Shown here: one piece after another, positions 30,564 to 41,186 of the stretch
How positions within the stretch are numbered: position 1 is the stretch's first letter
Layout: each line of letters begins with the position of its first letter
NCBI RefSeq assembly: GCF_002154335.2
Contig: NZ_MTPX02000075.1
Coordinates: 62,001-126,000, forward strand
Direction of reading: 5' to 3'
Origin: Actinomyces ruminis
GTDB taxonomy: Bacteria; Actinomycetota; Actinomycetes; Actinomycetales; Actinomycetaceae
Length of the DNA stretch: 64,000 bases
Notes under the pieces: generated by a model
Seen by the model: the letters and a program-made list of their open reading frames with translations, nothing else
Database searches by the model: none
What the model was told of the DNA's origin: nothing
Translations under genes and position numbers: made by a program

Positions 30564-30597
30564 CAGATCACCCTGACGGAGGCGCGGGCGTGATCTG
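30564..30597. promoter_or_regulatory. Inverted repeat CAGATCAC/GTGATCTG between divergent genes
   Basis: Two exact 8-base arms (30564-30571 and 30590-30597), 18 bases apart, lie in the spacer between the divergent GH3 lipoprotein and trpB genes. The arrangement suggests an operator or an overlapping-promoter element, but no regulator is assigned. A second small hairpin (ACCGCC-GTCG-GGCGGT) lies just upstream of the trpB ribosome site. Confidence 0.35.
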
Positions 30598-30761
30598 TCA
30601 ACCGCGACGCATAACCTGCACCGAGACCGCGGCGCTCCCGAACACGCCGCCACGGTCCCGCGATTTGAGACACCCGGGCCAGCTTTTGCCCGCCGACGGG
30701 AACGCCCCTACCCTCACGCACGCGACCGCCGTCGGGCGGTGGAGACAGCAAGGAGGCACCC

Positions 30762-32085
30762 ATGCGCACCCCCGCCGAATCAGACACCGTCCTGCCCGGG
30801 GCGGCCCCCACCGCCAACCGCGTGCCCACCGGGCCGCTCGGACCCGACGCCCCGGGCTACACGCCTCCCCCGCCCGGTGCGGACGTGCCGCGCGAGACGC
30901 TCCTGCCCGCCTACTTCGGGCGCTTCGGCGGCCAGGAGGTCCCCGCCGAGCTGCTGCCCGCCCTTGACGAGCTCGAGGCCGCGTACGCCGAGGCCGTAGC
31001 CGACCCCGCCTTCGAGGCGGAGCTGGAGGATCTGCGCGCCACCTACCTGGGCCGGGAGACCCCCATCTTCGAATGCCGTCACCTGCCGCTGACCGGCGGC
31101 GCCCGCATCCTGCTCAAGCGTGAGGACCTGGCCCATGGCGGCGCGCACAAGGGGAACAACGCCCTTGGCCAGGCACTGCTGGCCAAGCGCATGGGCAAGC
31201 GGCGCCTGATCGCGGAGACCGGCGCCGGCCAGCACGGCACCGCCACCGCCATGGTGGCCGCGCTGATGGGCATGGAGTGCACCATCTACATGGGCGCGCA
31301 CGACGTCGAGCGCCAGCGCCCGAACGTGGAGCGCATGAAGCTGATGGGCGCCACCGTGGTTCCGGTAGCCGCCGGGCAGGCGGGCCTGAAGGACGCGATC
31401 GACGCCGCCCTGGCGGAGTGGTGCACCCGTCTGGAGGACACCTTCTACCTGATGGGGTCGGCCACCGGACCGCACCCCTTCCCCACGATCGTGCGGCACT
31501 TCCAGCAGGTCATCTCCGCCGAGTCCCGCCGCCAGGTGCTCGCGCGCTACGGCACTCTGCCCGACGCCGTGATCGCCGCCGTCGGCGGGGGGTCCAATGC
31601 GATCGGCGCCTTCGCCGCCTACCTGGATGACCCCTCCGTGCAACTGATCGGCGTGGAGCCTGCCGGACGAGGCCTGGCCACCGGTGAGCACGGCGCCCCC
31701 ATCAACGCCGGCCGCACCGGAGTGCTGCACGGCATGCGCTCCTTCGTCATGCTCGATGACGACGGCACCGTCCTGCCCTCCCACTCGGTCTCCGCCGGGC
31801 TCGACTACCCGTCGGTGGGACCCGAGCACGCTTATCTGGCGGACACCGGGCGGGCCGAGTACGTGGCCGTCACCGACGCCGAGGCGCTGGAGGCCTTCCG
31901 CCTGTTGAGTCGGCACGAGGGCATCATCCGGCCATGGAGTCGGCGCACGCGTCGCCCAGGCGCTCAAGCTCGCCCGCGAGCACGCCGAGCGGACGCCCGG
32001 CGAGCCCGCACCGCTGCTGCTGGTGAACCTGTCCGGCCGGGGCGACAAGGACATGGACGAGGTGCGTGAGCACCTGACGCTCTAG
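30762..32085 (+). CDS. trpB: Tryptophan synthase beta chain, stand-alone copy, one frameshift
   Basis: The ATG at 30762 has AGGAGG upstream. After an extended Pro-rich N-terminus (about 45 residues) come FGRFGGQEVPAEL, the PLP lysine region [15 protein letters not shown], the [13 protein letters not shown] loop, and the phosphate-binding GGGSNAIG. Frame is lost near 31930 (ATCATCCGG for ATCATCCCGG). The true C-terminus follows in another frame, including [13 protein letters not shown], and stops at 32085. It joins indole and serine to make tryptophan. It lies ahead of the attenuated trp operon and is distinct from the second trpB at 36.8 kb. Its own promoter lies in the upstream spacer. Confidence 0.92.
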
Positions 32086-32150
32086 AGCCGTCCGTCTCAA
32101 ATTCTCGTCACCGATTTGGCACTGCCGGGCTCCCGTTCTACTGTTCCCCC

Positions 32151-32216
32151 ATGACCGCGTTCCGTACCCGCCAGTGGTGGTGGCTCCCCAATGGGCGAGC
32201 CACTCACGCCGCATAG
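32151..32216 (+). CDS. trpL: trp operon leader peptide
   Basis: A 21-residue peptide, MTAFRTRQWWWLPNGRATHAA, has three consecutive Trp codons (32175-32183). Its position about 90 bases before trpE and the run of Trp codons are the hallmarks of an attenuation leader. When charged tRNA-Trp is scarce, the ribosome stalls on these codons. Streptomyces and Corynebacterium have similar WWW leaders. The ribosome site before the ATG is weak. Confidence 0.85.
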   Translation: MTAFRTRQWWWLPNGRATHAA

Positions 32217-32257
32217 CCGGCGCCGGATCATAAGAGCTCGCCACCAGGCGGGCTCTT
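32180..32257 (+). promoter_or_regulatory. trp attenuator with mutually exclusive hairpins
   Basis: Four segments can pair in alternative ways. Segment 1 (GTGGCTC, 32180-32186, overlapping the last Trp codons) pairs with segment 2 (GAGCCAC, 32197-32203). Segment 2 (GGCGAGC, 32194-32200) also pairs with segment 3 (GCTCGCC, 32236-32242) as an antiterminator. Segment 3 (AAGAGCTCGCC, 32232-32242) pairs with segment 4 (GGCGGGCTCTT, 32247-32257) as an 11-bp terminator with one G-U. No U-run follows, as with other terminators in this window. Confidence 0.8.
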
Positions 32258-32304
32258 CGCATTCGGGGCGGGTTCTGCCGGTGGCACGAACAGGAAGGCA
32301 CCCC

Positions 32305-33998
32305 ATGACGCTTCCCCCACCCGCCGTGCTGACGCGGTCGGTGCGCTACCAACACGACGGCGGCGCCCTGCTGGATCATTTGGCGCGCCGCGGTCTGATC
32401 GCCACCGCGCCGGACACCGCCGGGAACCCGCGTCCCCTCGACGCCGTGCTGCTGGAGTCCGTCGACATCGCCACCAAGGTCTCGCGCACCACCATCGCCG
32501 TCCTGGAGGCCTCGGCCCGCCTGACCTGCCAGGGACGGAGCGTCGTCGCCGAGGCGCTCCCCCAGGCGCCCGCCGACGGCGCCGCCGCCCTGGACCGCTT
32601 GCGCACCGCCCTGGCCGAATATGTCACCGCCGACGCCGACCAGACGCTCACCCTCGCCTTCCCGGCCGCCCCGGGCGACGTGGAGGAGCGCGACCGGCTC
32701 AAGGCCATCTCCACCATTGAGCCGCTGCGCGCACTCGCGGCGACCGAGGTCGACCACCCGCACCTGCCACTGGAGGCGGGCGTGTTCGCCTTCGACTACC
32801 TGGCCACCTTCGAGGCCCTGCCCGAAGTGGCGATGGGCGCGAATACCTGCCCCGACTACCTCTTCTACGACGCCCGCATCATCCTGGTGATCGACCATCC
32901 CACCCGCACCGCCACGCTGGTGGGCGCCTCGGTGGACACCGCGGGCCTGGCCGCTCGGCTGGAAGCACTGGGCGCCGCCGCGGACGCGCTCGCCGATCAG
33001 GCCGCGGCCGTCGGGCAGGAACCTGTGCTGGCCCCCGCGCGCACCGGCCCCGATGGCGTCGGCCGCCCGGCGCTGCACGCCGTACCCACCCAGTCCGACG
33101 CCGAGTACGCCGCCGTGGTGGAGACCATGAAGGAGTCGATCGCCGCCGGCGACGTCTACCAGGTGGTGCCTGCGCGCGGCTTCGCCCTGCCGTGCCCGGA
33201 TGCGCTGGCCGCCTACCACGCACTGCGCGAGTCCAACCCGAGCCCGTACATGTTCTACGTGGGCGCCCCGGACTTCGAGCTCCTGGGCGCCTCCCCGGAG
33301 TCCGCCCTGCTGCACTCGGCCAAGACCGGGCAGGTCGCCATCCGCCCCATCGCCGGCACTCGCCCCCGCGGTCTTGCCCCCGACGGCGCCGTGGACCACG
33401 AGCGGGACACCCGCCTGGAGCTGGAGCTGCGCACCGATGCCAAGGAGGTCGCCGAGCACGTCATGCTGGTGGACCTGGCCCGCAACGACGTCGCCCGCGT
33501 GTCGGTCCCCGGCACCCGCAGTCGAGGACCTGCTGCGCGTGGACCGCTACAGCCGAGTCATGCACCTGGTCTCGGAGGTGTCCGGGAAGCTGGCCCCGGA
33601 CCTGGACGCCCTGGACGCCTTCCGCGCCTCCATGACCATGGGCACGCTCACCGGGGCCCAAGCTGCGCGCCGCCGAACTCATTCGCGGCGCCGAGGGGGT
33701 GCGCCGCGGCAGCTACGGCGGCTCGGTCGGCTACTTCCGGGGCGACGGCGAGCTGGACACCTGCATCGTGATCCGCTCCGCCTTCGTGCGCGAGGGCACG
33801 GCGCTGGTGCAGGCCGGGGCGGGGGTGGTCGCCGACTCGGTGCCCGCCGCGGAGGCCGCCGAGACCGTGCACAAGGCCAGTGCGGTGCTGGCCGCTGTGG
33901 CCGCCGCCCAGGGGGCACAGCTAGTCATCGACTCCGGCGCGGGCGACGCCCCCGTCCCCGCGGCCACGGCACCTGACATGGGGAAAGGGGGGCGCTGA
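32305..33998 (+). CDS. trpE: Anthranilate synthase component I, two frameshifts
   Basis: The ATG at 32305 follows AGGAAGG. The N-terminus carries the LLESVD segment typical of the Trp feedback site. The catalytic part has [63 protein letters not shown] and SEVSGKL. Frame changes near 33525 and 33660 each fit two missing bases (the second a CCCCC run shortened to CCC). The protein then continues [21 protein letters not shown] to the end. It converts chorismate and ammonia to anthranilate. Expression should follow the attenuator upstream, and trpG starts one base after its stop. Confidence 0.94.
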
Positions 33999-33999
33999 G

Positions 34000-34650
34000 A
34001 TGCACGTGGTCCTGCTCGACAACCGCGACTCCTTCGTCTACAACCTGGTGGACCAGTTCGCCTCCCTCGGGGCGGGCATCGAGGTCTACCGCAACACGGC
34101 CCCGGCCGCCACGGTGCTGCGCGCGCTCGCCCCCGATGACGGCGGCACCGCCCACGCCGGGGGCGAGCGTCCGGTGCTGTGCCTATCCCCCGGTCCCGGC
34201 CACCCACGCACCTCCGGCAGCCTGATGGAGCTGATCGAGGCCGCCCTGGAGCGCGGCATCCCCACGCTCGGCATCTGCCTGGGCTTCCAGGCGATCGTCG
34301 AGGCCTGCGGCGGAAGCATCGGGCGGGTCGGCCCCGTACACGGCCGCAGCGTGCGCGTGGAACTGACCGACGCCGGCCGCACCGACCCGGCCTTCCAGGA
34401 CCTGCCCGACGGCCGTCTGGATGTGGCCCGCTACCACTCCCTGGGCACCCGCGAGCTGCCCGGGGCACTCGCCCCGCTGGCGGTGACCGGAGCCGACGAT
34501 CCCGCCGGGCCCGGCGTGGTCATGGCGGCCCGCCACCGCACCCGTCCCGTCGTCGGTCTCCAATTCCACCCCGAGTCGGTGCTGACGCCGCACGGCCCCG
34601 GCATCCTGCATGCACTCACCGCGGATCTGGCCGCCGCGGCCTCCGCTTGA
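34000..34650 (+). CDS. trpG: Anthranilate synthase component II, glutamine amidotransferase
   Basis: This intact 216-residue class-I amidotransferase has the oxyanion PGPGHPRTSG region, nucleophile Cys in LGICLGFQAI and catalytic His/Glu in GLQFHPESVLTPHG. It hydrolyses glutamine to feed ammonia to TrpE. It starts one base after the trpE stop, so the two subunits are made together. Confidence 0.95.
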   Translation: MHVVLLDNRDSFVYNLVDQFASLGAGIEVYRNTAPAATVLRALAPDDGGTAHAGGERPVLCLSPGPGHPRTSGSLMELIEAALERGIPTLGICLGFQAIVEACGGSIGRVGPVHGRSVRVELTDAGRTDPAFQDLPDGRLDVARYHSLGTRELPGALAPLAVTGADDPAGPGVVMAARHRTRPVVGLQFHPESVLTPHGPGILHALTADLAAAASA

Positions 34651-34698
34651 AGCCACAGCCATCGAACAACCACACGATTCATCTTTGAGGAGCACACC

Positions 34699-35813
34699 AT
34701 GACCCCCGCACCCGCCGAGAACAACGCCATGCATACCCCGGCGAATGCCCCCGCAAATTCCTCGGCCGCCGCAATCGCCGACGCCGAGGACGCCCACCGC
34801 CTGCTGCGCGGCGTCATCCAGGGCAAGCGCCTGAGCCAGGACGAGACCGGCATCGTCTTCGCCGCGCTCGGCGCCGGCGACCTGTCCGCGGCCGAGACCG
34901 CCGCCCTGCTGGCAGCCCTGCACGCCCGCGGCGAGACCGCCGACGAGGTTGCCGGCGCCGCGAGCGCCTTCCGTGAGGCGGCTCGCCCCTTCCCCGAGGT
35001 CACCTTCCCACTGGTGGACGTCGTCGGCACCGGCGGCGACGGGGTGGGCACCATCAACATCTCCACCGGCGCCGGCATCGTGGCCGCTCCATGGGCGTGT
35101 CGGTGGCCAAGCACGGCAACCGGGCCGTCTCCTCCAAGACCGGGGCCGCAGACGTCGTCGCCGCCCTGGGCCTGCCCCTGGACGTGTCCCCCGAGCAGGC
35201 GGTGGAGATCCTGGCCCGGGACCACTTCACCTTCCTGTTCGCCCAGGCGTACCACCCGGCCATGCGGCACGTCGCCCCGATCCGCAAGGCCCTGGCCACG
35301 CCGACGATCTTCAACGTCCTGGGCCCCCTGCTCAACCCCGCCCACCTGACCTACCAGCTCATGGGCGTGGCCGACCCGGACATCCTGGACATGATCGCCG
35401 AGACCATGGTCAAGCTGGGCCGCAAGCGCGCCCTCATCGTGCACGGCGCGGGCACCGATGAGATCGCCGTCCACGGCACCACCCAGGTGCGCGAGGCCAC
35501 CCCGCGGGGGGTCAAGGCCTACGAGGTCACGCCCGAGGAGCTGGGGGTATCCACCTACGCACTCGACGACATCCTGGGCGGTGAGCCGGAGGAGAACGCC
35601 GCTCTGCTGCGGGAGGTGTTCTCCGGCCGGGGCGAGCCGGCACACCGTGACGCCATCGCCGTCAACGCCGGGGCGCTGCTGTACCTCGCGGGTCCTGCCG
35701 ACAACCTGGCCGACGGCACCCGCATGGCGCTGGACCAGCTGGCCAGCGGCCGGGTGGCCGAGCACCTGGCCTCCATGACCAAGGCCGACGGCGCGGACGG
35801 TGAGGCCCGATGA
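34699..35813 (+). CDS. trpD: Anthranilate phosphoribosyltransferase, one frameshift
   Basis: The ATG at 34699 follows GAGGAG. The N-terminal helical domain (LLRGVIQGKRLSQDE) leads to the PRPP loop VDVVGTGGDGVGTINIST. One base is missing near 35088, after GIVAA. The protein continues as SMGVSVAKHGNRAVSSKTGAADV, with FLFAQAYHPAM, NVLGPLLNPA and HGAGTDEIAVHGTT downstream. These are the family's PRPP-, magnesium- and anthranilate-binding segments. It makes phosphoribosyl-anthranilate. Its stop overlaps the trpC start (ATGA). Confidence 0.94.
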
Positions 35814-36766
35814 CCGCCGACCGCCCCGATGCCGGACTCTCCGAGCGCCCGCAGCGGCGGCCGGTGGACGAGCGGCTGATCGCCACCGGCACCGTCCTGG
35901 ACTCGATTGTGGCCTCCCGGCGCAAGCGCCTGCCCGAGCTGCGCGCTCGCTTCGGGCACCTGCGCGCCGAGGAATTGGAACCCTCCCAGCACTCTTTCGC
36001 CGACGCGCTGCGCACCCGCTCCGGCGAACAGGCGAGCCCGCGTCCCGCCCTGATCATGGAGTGCAAGTCCGCCTCTCCTTCGCGCGGCACCATCCGTTCC
36101 AGCTATGACCCGGCGGCCCTGGCCCGCGCCTATGCGCCGTGGGCGGCGGCCGTGTCGGTGCTGACCGAGCCGGACCGTTTCAACGGCTCCTTCGAGGATC
36201 TGGCCGCCGTGCGCGGCGCGGTGGATGTGCCGGTGCTGTGCAAGGACTTCATCGTGGACCCTGTGCAGGTGCTGGCTGCCCGCAACCTGGGTGCGGACGC
36301 GATCTTGCTGATGCTGTCGGTGGTCCCGGACGATGTCTACACCGAGTTGGCACAGCTGGCTCACGACCTCGGCATGGAGGTGCTCACCGAGGTGTCCACG
36401 CCGGAGGAGATGCACCGGGCCGCCGCGTTGGGGGCGCAGGTGATCGGCATCAACAACCGCGACCTGCGCACCCTGGCCACCGATATCTCCCGCACCGAAG
36501 AGATGGCGCCGCTGGCGCCGTCCGGCGTGGTGCTGGTGGGCGAGTCCGGAGTAGAGACGGCCGAGGACGTGCGCCGCCTGGCCGGGCAGGTCGATGCCCT
36601 GCTAGTCGGCTCGGCCCTGTCGTCCGCCCCGGACCCGGGCGTGGTGGCGCAGGTGCTGGCCACCGCCGTGCCGGTGCCCGCCCGGGGTGGAGCACGTCCC
36701 GGGGCGGAGGACGCCGTCGAGCCGGATGCCGCCGGCGCCAGCGACGCCTCGGCGAAACGGGAGCAC
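35810..36766 (+). CDS. trpC: Indole-3-glycerol phosphate synthase, possibly fused to TrpB
   Basis: The barrel enzyme shows [13 protein letters not shown], the catalytic Lys in [41 protein letters not shown] and [15 protein letters not shown]. It closes the indole ring of CdRP. The frame does not stop at the end of the enzyme. It runs on through a linker of about 37 residues rich in Ala, Gly, Asp and Pro into the TrpB N-terminus ([10 protein letters not shown]). The end given is therefore only the last base before TrpB-like sequence; the open frame continues to 36838. Whether this is a true fusion or a missing-base artefact cannot be decided here. Confidence 0.9.
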
Positions 36767-38099
36767 GCCGACCACACCCACCCGCGGCTGAGCGCTACTT
36801 CGGCCCCTACGGGGGCCAGTACGTGCCCGAGCTGCTGATCCCCGCCCTGGACCAGCTAGAGGACGCCTTCATCGACGCCCAGTCGGATCCGTCCTTCGCC
36901 GCCGAGCTGGACGAGCTCATGCGCCGCTACCTGGGGCGTCCCACCCCGGTGACCGAACTGCACAATCTGCCCCGCGAGGGCCATGCCCGCATCTTCCTCA
37001 AGCGGGAGGATCTGGTGCACGGTGGCGCTCATAAGGGCAACCAGGTGCTGGGGCAGGCGCTGCTGGCCAAGCGCATGGGCAAGACCCGCATCATTGCCGA
37101 GACTGGCGCCGGTCAGCACGGCACCGCCACCGCCATGGTGTGCGCGCTGCTGGGCCTGGACTGCACCATCTACATGGGGGCAACCGACGTGGTGCGGCAG
37201 GCCGCCAACGTCGAGCGCATGGAGCTGATGGGGGCCCGTGTGGTGCCCGTGGCCAGTGGCGCCGGCACCCTGAAGGATGCCGTCAACGAGGCGCTGCGCG
37301 ATTGGACCGCATCCTTCGCCACCACCCACTACCTGCTGGGTACGGCCGCCGGGGCGCATCCCTTCCCCACTATCGTGCACGAGTACCACCGCTGCATCTC
37401 CCGCGAGGCCCGCGCCCAGATCCTGGCCCTGACTGGCCGCCTGCCCGACCAGGTGATCGCCTGCGTGGGCGGCGGCTCGAACGCGATCGGCATGTTCTCT
37501 GAGTTCATCGACGACGTCGGTGTCGGGCTGATCGGGGTGGAACCTGGCGGCGAGGGGCTGGACACGCCCCGCAACGGCGCCCCGATCAACAACGGCACCA
37601 CCGGCATTCTCCACGGGGCGCGCAGCTACCTGATGCGCACCCCCGACGGGCAGGTCGAGGAGTCCTTCTCCGTGTCTGCGGGCCTGGACTATCCGGCGTC
37701 GGACCCGAGCACGCCTGGCTGGCCGACTCCGGGCGCGCCCAGTACGTGGCCATCACGGATGACGAGGCCGTGGAGGCCTTCCGGCTGCTGAGCCGCTGGG
37801 AGGGCATCATCCCGGCTCTGGAGTCGGCCCATGCGCTGGCCCAGGCCCTCAAGATTGCACGCGATACGCCTGCCGAGGCGCCCACGCCGCACCTGCTGGT
37901 GTGCCTGTCGGGGCGCGGGGACAAGGACCTGGAGCAGGTGCGTATGCGCCTGGGCGGCAGCTTCTCCGAGGACTCCGCCGTCGCCCGTGCCGCCGCCATG
38001 GTCGAGCAGATGGGCAAGCGCACCGAATACCTGTCGCTGGCCCGTACCGAGAGCCACGGCAATGCGGCCGTTTCCGCCGCCGCACCCGAGGAGGCCTGA
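36767..38099 (+). CDS. trpB: Tryptophan synthase beta chain, operon copy, two frameshifts
   Basis: The sequence reads [10 protein letters not shown], then after one missing base near 36798 [13 protein letters not shown]. The PLP lysine region [28 protein letters not shown] and [13 protein letters not shown] follow. A second shift near 37690 (one G missing) leads to [20 protein letters not shown] and [10 protein letters not shown]. An extra C-terminal stretch of about 40 residues ([18 protein letters not shown] onward) exceeds the usual TrpB end. It sits directly before trpA, so it is the partner in the TrpAB complex. No independent start codon with a ribosome site is visible; see trpC. Confidence 0.92.
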
Positions 38100-38100
38100 G

Positions 38101-38961
38101 ATGAGTCGTTATCCCGCCATGTTCTCCCGCCTGGCCGACGCCGGGGAGGGCGCCTTTGTGCCCTTCGTCATGGTCGGCGACCCGACCCCCGCCGCCTCCG
38201 AGGCGATCATCGAGGCGCTGATCGACGGCGGTGCAGACGCCCTGGAGTTGGGCGTGCCCTTCTCCGATCCGGTGGCCGACGGACCGACCATTCAGCGCGC
38301 CCATCTGCGGGCGCTGGGCGCCGGGGCGAATCTCACCGACTGTCTGGAGGTGGTGGGCCGGGTGCGCGCACGCCACCCTCAGTTGCCCATCGGCATGCTT
38401 ATCTACGGCAATGTGCCCTTCGCGATCGGCCTGGAGGAGTTCTACCGCCGCTGCGCCGCCGCCGGCATCGACTCGGTGCTGCTACCGGATGTGCCGGTGC
38501 GCGAGTCCGAAGAGTTCTCCGCCGCCGCAGATGCCGCGGGCATCGACGCCGTCTACATCGCCCCGCCGTCGGCCTCTGCACAGACGCTGGACGCGGTGGC
38601 CAGGGCCTCACGCGGCTACGTGTACGCGGTGTCCCGAGCCGGAGTGACCGGCACCGAACGGGCCTCCTCCACGGTAGGGCTCGCGCAGTCAGTTGCGCGG
38701 CTGCGGCAGGACGCGGCCGCGCCGGTGATGCTGGGCTTCGGCATCTCCGCACCGGCGCAAGTGGCCGAGGCGATCGAGGCGGGAGCGGACGGGGCGATCT
38801 CCGGCTCGGCCGTGGTCAAGATCGTGGAGTCGCATGTCCCGGCCCTGGCGGCGGCTGCCGCCGAGGCGGGCACCGACTCGCAGCAGTACACCGCCGCCAT
38901 GCAGGCCCTCCAGGCCGAGCTGCGCGACTTCGTCGCCGCCATGAAGGCCGCCACCCGCTAG
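38101..38961 (+). CDS. trpA: Tryptophan synthase alpha chain
   Basis: This intact 286-residue protein shows the alpha-subunit landmarks FVMVGDPTPA, catalytic Glu in ALELGVPFSDPVADGPTIQ and Asp in LLPDVPVRES, plus VYAVSRAGVTGTER and LGFGISAPAQVAEAI. It cleaves indole-glycerol phosphate to indole, which is channelled to TrpB. It starts one base after the trpB stop. Its stop overlaps, as CTAG, the stop of the convergent response-regulator gene. The operon ends here without a trpF; isomerisation by PriA elsewhere in the genome is likely. Confidence 0.95.
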   Translation: MSRYPAMFSRLADAGEGAFVPFVMVGDPTPAASEAIIEALIDGGADALELGVPFSDPVADGPTIQRAHLRALGAGANLTDCLEVVGRVRARHPQLPIGMLIYGNVPFAIGLEEFYRRCAAAGIDSVLLPDVPVRESEEFSAAADAAGIDAVYIAPPSASAQTLDAVARASRGYVYAVSRAGVTGTERASSTVGLAQSVARLRQDAAAPVMLGFGISAPAQVAEAIEAGADGAISGSAVVKIVESHVPALAAAAAEAGTDSQQYTAAMQALQAELRDFVAAMKAATR

Positions 38962-39661
38962 TCCGGCGAGACGGAGTCGGCGAACAGTTCTTCGACCTCG
39001 ACGACGCCGGTGCGCAGTGCCAGCAGCACCAGCTGTACCCGGTCGCGCGCCCCGGTCTTGGCCAGCAGGTGGGTCACGTGCGTCTTCACGGTCGCCATGG
39101 ACAGCCACAGCCGGTCGCAGATCTCCTGGTTGGTCAGACCCCGGGCGATCAGGCTAGCACCTCCTCCTCCCGCCGTGTCAACCCAGCCGGCAGCGCCGTG
39201 TACCGGGACTGGACCCCGGCCTGCATCTCCTGGCTGGTGCGGACCGCGGTCAGCAGTCGCCGCGTCGGCCCCGGCGAGATGACCGAGTCGCCGGCGTGGA
39301 CGGTGCGCAAGGCCTCCACCAGGTGCTCCGGCGGGGTGTTCTTCAGCAGGAATCCTGCGGCGCCCGCCTCGATGGCGCCCATGACGTAGCCGTCGGTGTC
39401 GAAGGTGGTGAGTATGACGATGCGGCCGTGTGCTCCCGCCTGAATCAGGCGTCTGGTGGTGGCCAGGCCGTCGAGGCCGGGCATCTGTACGTCCAGCAGG
39501 ATCACATCCGCGGGATCGCGCTGCGCCCGCCGCAGTGCCTGACAACCATCCGTGGCCTGCCAAGTGATCTCCATATCCGGTTGCGCACCCAGCAGCATGG
39601 CCAGTCCCGCGGTGAACAGCGGTTCGTCGTCCACCAGCGCGACTCTGATGGTGCTGCTCAT
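38958..39661 (-). CDS. NarL/LuxR-type response regulator, one frameshift
   Basis: The ATG at 39661 overlaps the kinase stop (ATGA). The receiver domain has VALVDDEPLF, phospho-acceptor Asp in VILLDVQMPGLDGL and Lys in FLLKNTPPEHL. Frame is lost near 39155 (GCTAGCCTGATC, one base short), inside the start of the LuxR DNA-binding domain. It resumes as LIARGLTNQEICDRLWLS and ATVKTHVTHLLAKTGARDR. It probably controls the divergent ABC exporter, since such cassettes respond to cell-envelope antibiotics. That target is inferred from position only. Confidence 0.9.
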
Positions 39662-40998
39662 ATGTTCTCCTCTGTTCGTACCTCTATTTGCGCCTCGGCA
39701 CCGTGCGGCGCCGCCGGTGCGACGGCGTGGACGCGCCAGCCGCCCTCCGCCAGCGCCCCGGCGCACAGCGCCCGCCGACCGCGCCATGCGTTCACGCATG
39801 GTGGTCAGCCCCGTTCCCCGCCTGGCCTCGTGGTCCGCCGTGTTGGGGCCAGCCGACGCCGGCTCCGCGTTCTCAACGACGACGTCGACTCCCCCGCTCT
39901 CCGCCCGCACCCAGACCGTGGTCGGGGCGCCGTCGGCATGCCGCATCGCATTGGTCAGCGCCTCTTGGACACAGCGGTACACGGCCTCTCCCACCGGGGC
40001 CGGCGGGTCGAAGTCGCAGTGCAGGTCGAGGGTGAGTGGCAGGCCCGCCCGCCGTGCCCCAGCCACCAGGCCTGGCACGTCATCGAGGGCCGGGGCCCGG
40101 CCGATCGGTGGCCTGTTCCCGTCCGACCGCGCCGAAAGGTGAGCCGGCGAGGGCTCATCGACGTCGGCACGCAGCATGTCGACCAGGCCGTGCACCTCGG
40201 CAACGGAGCGCCGGCTCGTGCGCCCGATCACGGCGAGCGCTTCGGCGGCGGCATCGGGGTCGGTGACCAGGACGGCCCGGGCGCCCTCGGCCTGCATGGC
40301 GATGACGGACAGTGAGTGCCCCAGCAGGTCGTGCACGTCTCGCGCGATGCGCTGCCGCTCGGCGTTGACCGCCAGGCGGCGTTCGGCCTCCTGGCCGGCG
40401 GCCAATATTCCGGCGCGTTCCAGGGCCTGTTCGACCCGCTCGCGCGAGCGTCGTCGCAGCAGGCCCGTCAGGACGGCGACGGTGATGAATGCCCAGGTGA
40501 CCGCCAGGACGATCAGTCGGGCCCCCGGGTGGGCGGGTCGATCAGCTTCTCGGCACGCAGGGCGCCGACCGTACCGCCCAGGTACCCCAGGGCCGCCAAG
40601 GCCCAGGCGCGAGGACGCGGCACGCGGCTGGTGCAGGTCTCCGCCGCCACCAGGCAGGCGACCACCGCAAGGATGGAAAGCCCGTCAAAGATCAGCACGT
40701 GGACGGTGAGAGCCACGCCGATCGCGGCGACGGCCGCGGTCGGAGCGAGGCGGCGCAAGGCGATGGCCACGCAGCACACCGCGAGGATGATGACGTATGC
40801 GCCAGAGTCGAACAGTGCCGCGCGCAGGCCTGCGCCGGTCGGCGTCTCCAGGAGCGTGGGCGGATTCCATGCGCATACATAGGCCAGGCCGACGGCCAGC
40901 AGCGTGTCTGCCGCACCCGGACGGCTCCGCGGGAGATGCCGCCGAATACCGCTGAACGCTCCCGGTGTCGACGGACCCGCCGCCTCGTCGTCGTTCAT
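39658..40998 (-). CDS. NarL-type sensor histidine kinase, two frameshifts
   Basis: From ATG 40998 the N-terminal part has about five membrane helices (AYVIILAVCCVAIALRRL, ALTVHVLIFDGLSILAVVA). Frame is lost near 40520 and resumes VLAVTWAFITVAVLTGLL. The HisKA_3 box is ERQRIARDVHDLLGHSLSV, with the phospho-acceptor His. The ATPase domain has VQEALTNAMRHA and GTGLTTMRERM. A second shift near 39780 restores a C-terminus ending EVRTEENI. It should phosphorylate the adjacent NarL-type regulator. It is divergent from the ABC exporter, consistent with a stress-sensing cassette. Confidence 0.9.
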
Positions 40999-41186
40999 CT
41001 CTGTCTCCGCCTCTCCGCCCGTATGCGGGAATGCCCCTCAGCCGGGCCGCCATCCGGTATGCGACGGTAGCGGCACGGCGGGAGTCGGGTCGTCATACCC
41101 GGGTATGAGTGCAGTGGTGGGTTCGGTCTCGAGTTTCAGACCCGGGCCCGATGTCATGGGCGGCGTGCACCGGAATGCTGCCAGGC

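Noticed and set aside
30590-30761. A second trp leader peptide before the stand-alone trpB
   Set aside because: No short ORF with Trp codons is present; only a small hairpin and the inverted repeat are seen.
31924-33459. 511-codon minus-strand frame opposite trpE
   Set aside because: trpE and the attenuator on the plus strand explain this sequence; the frame has no motif and spans an intergenic region.
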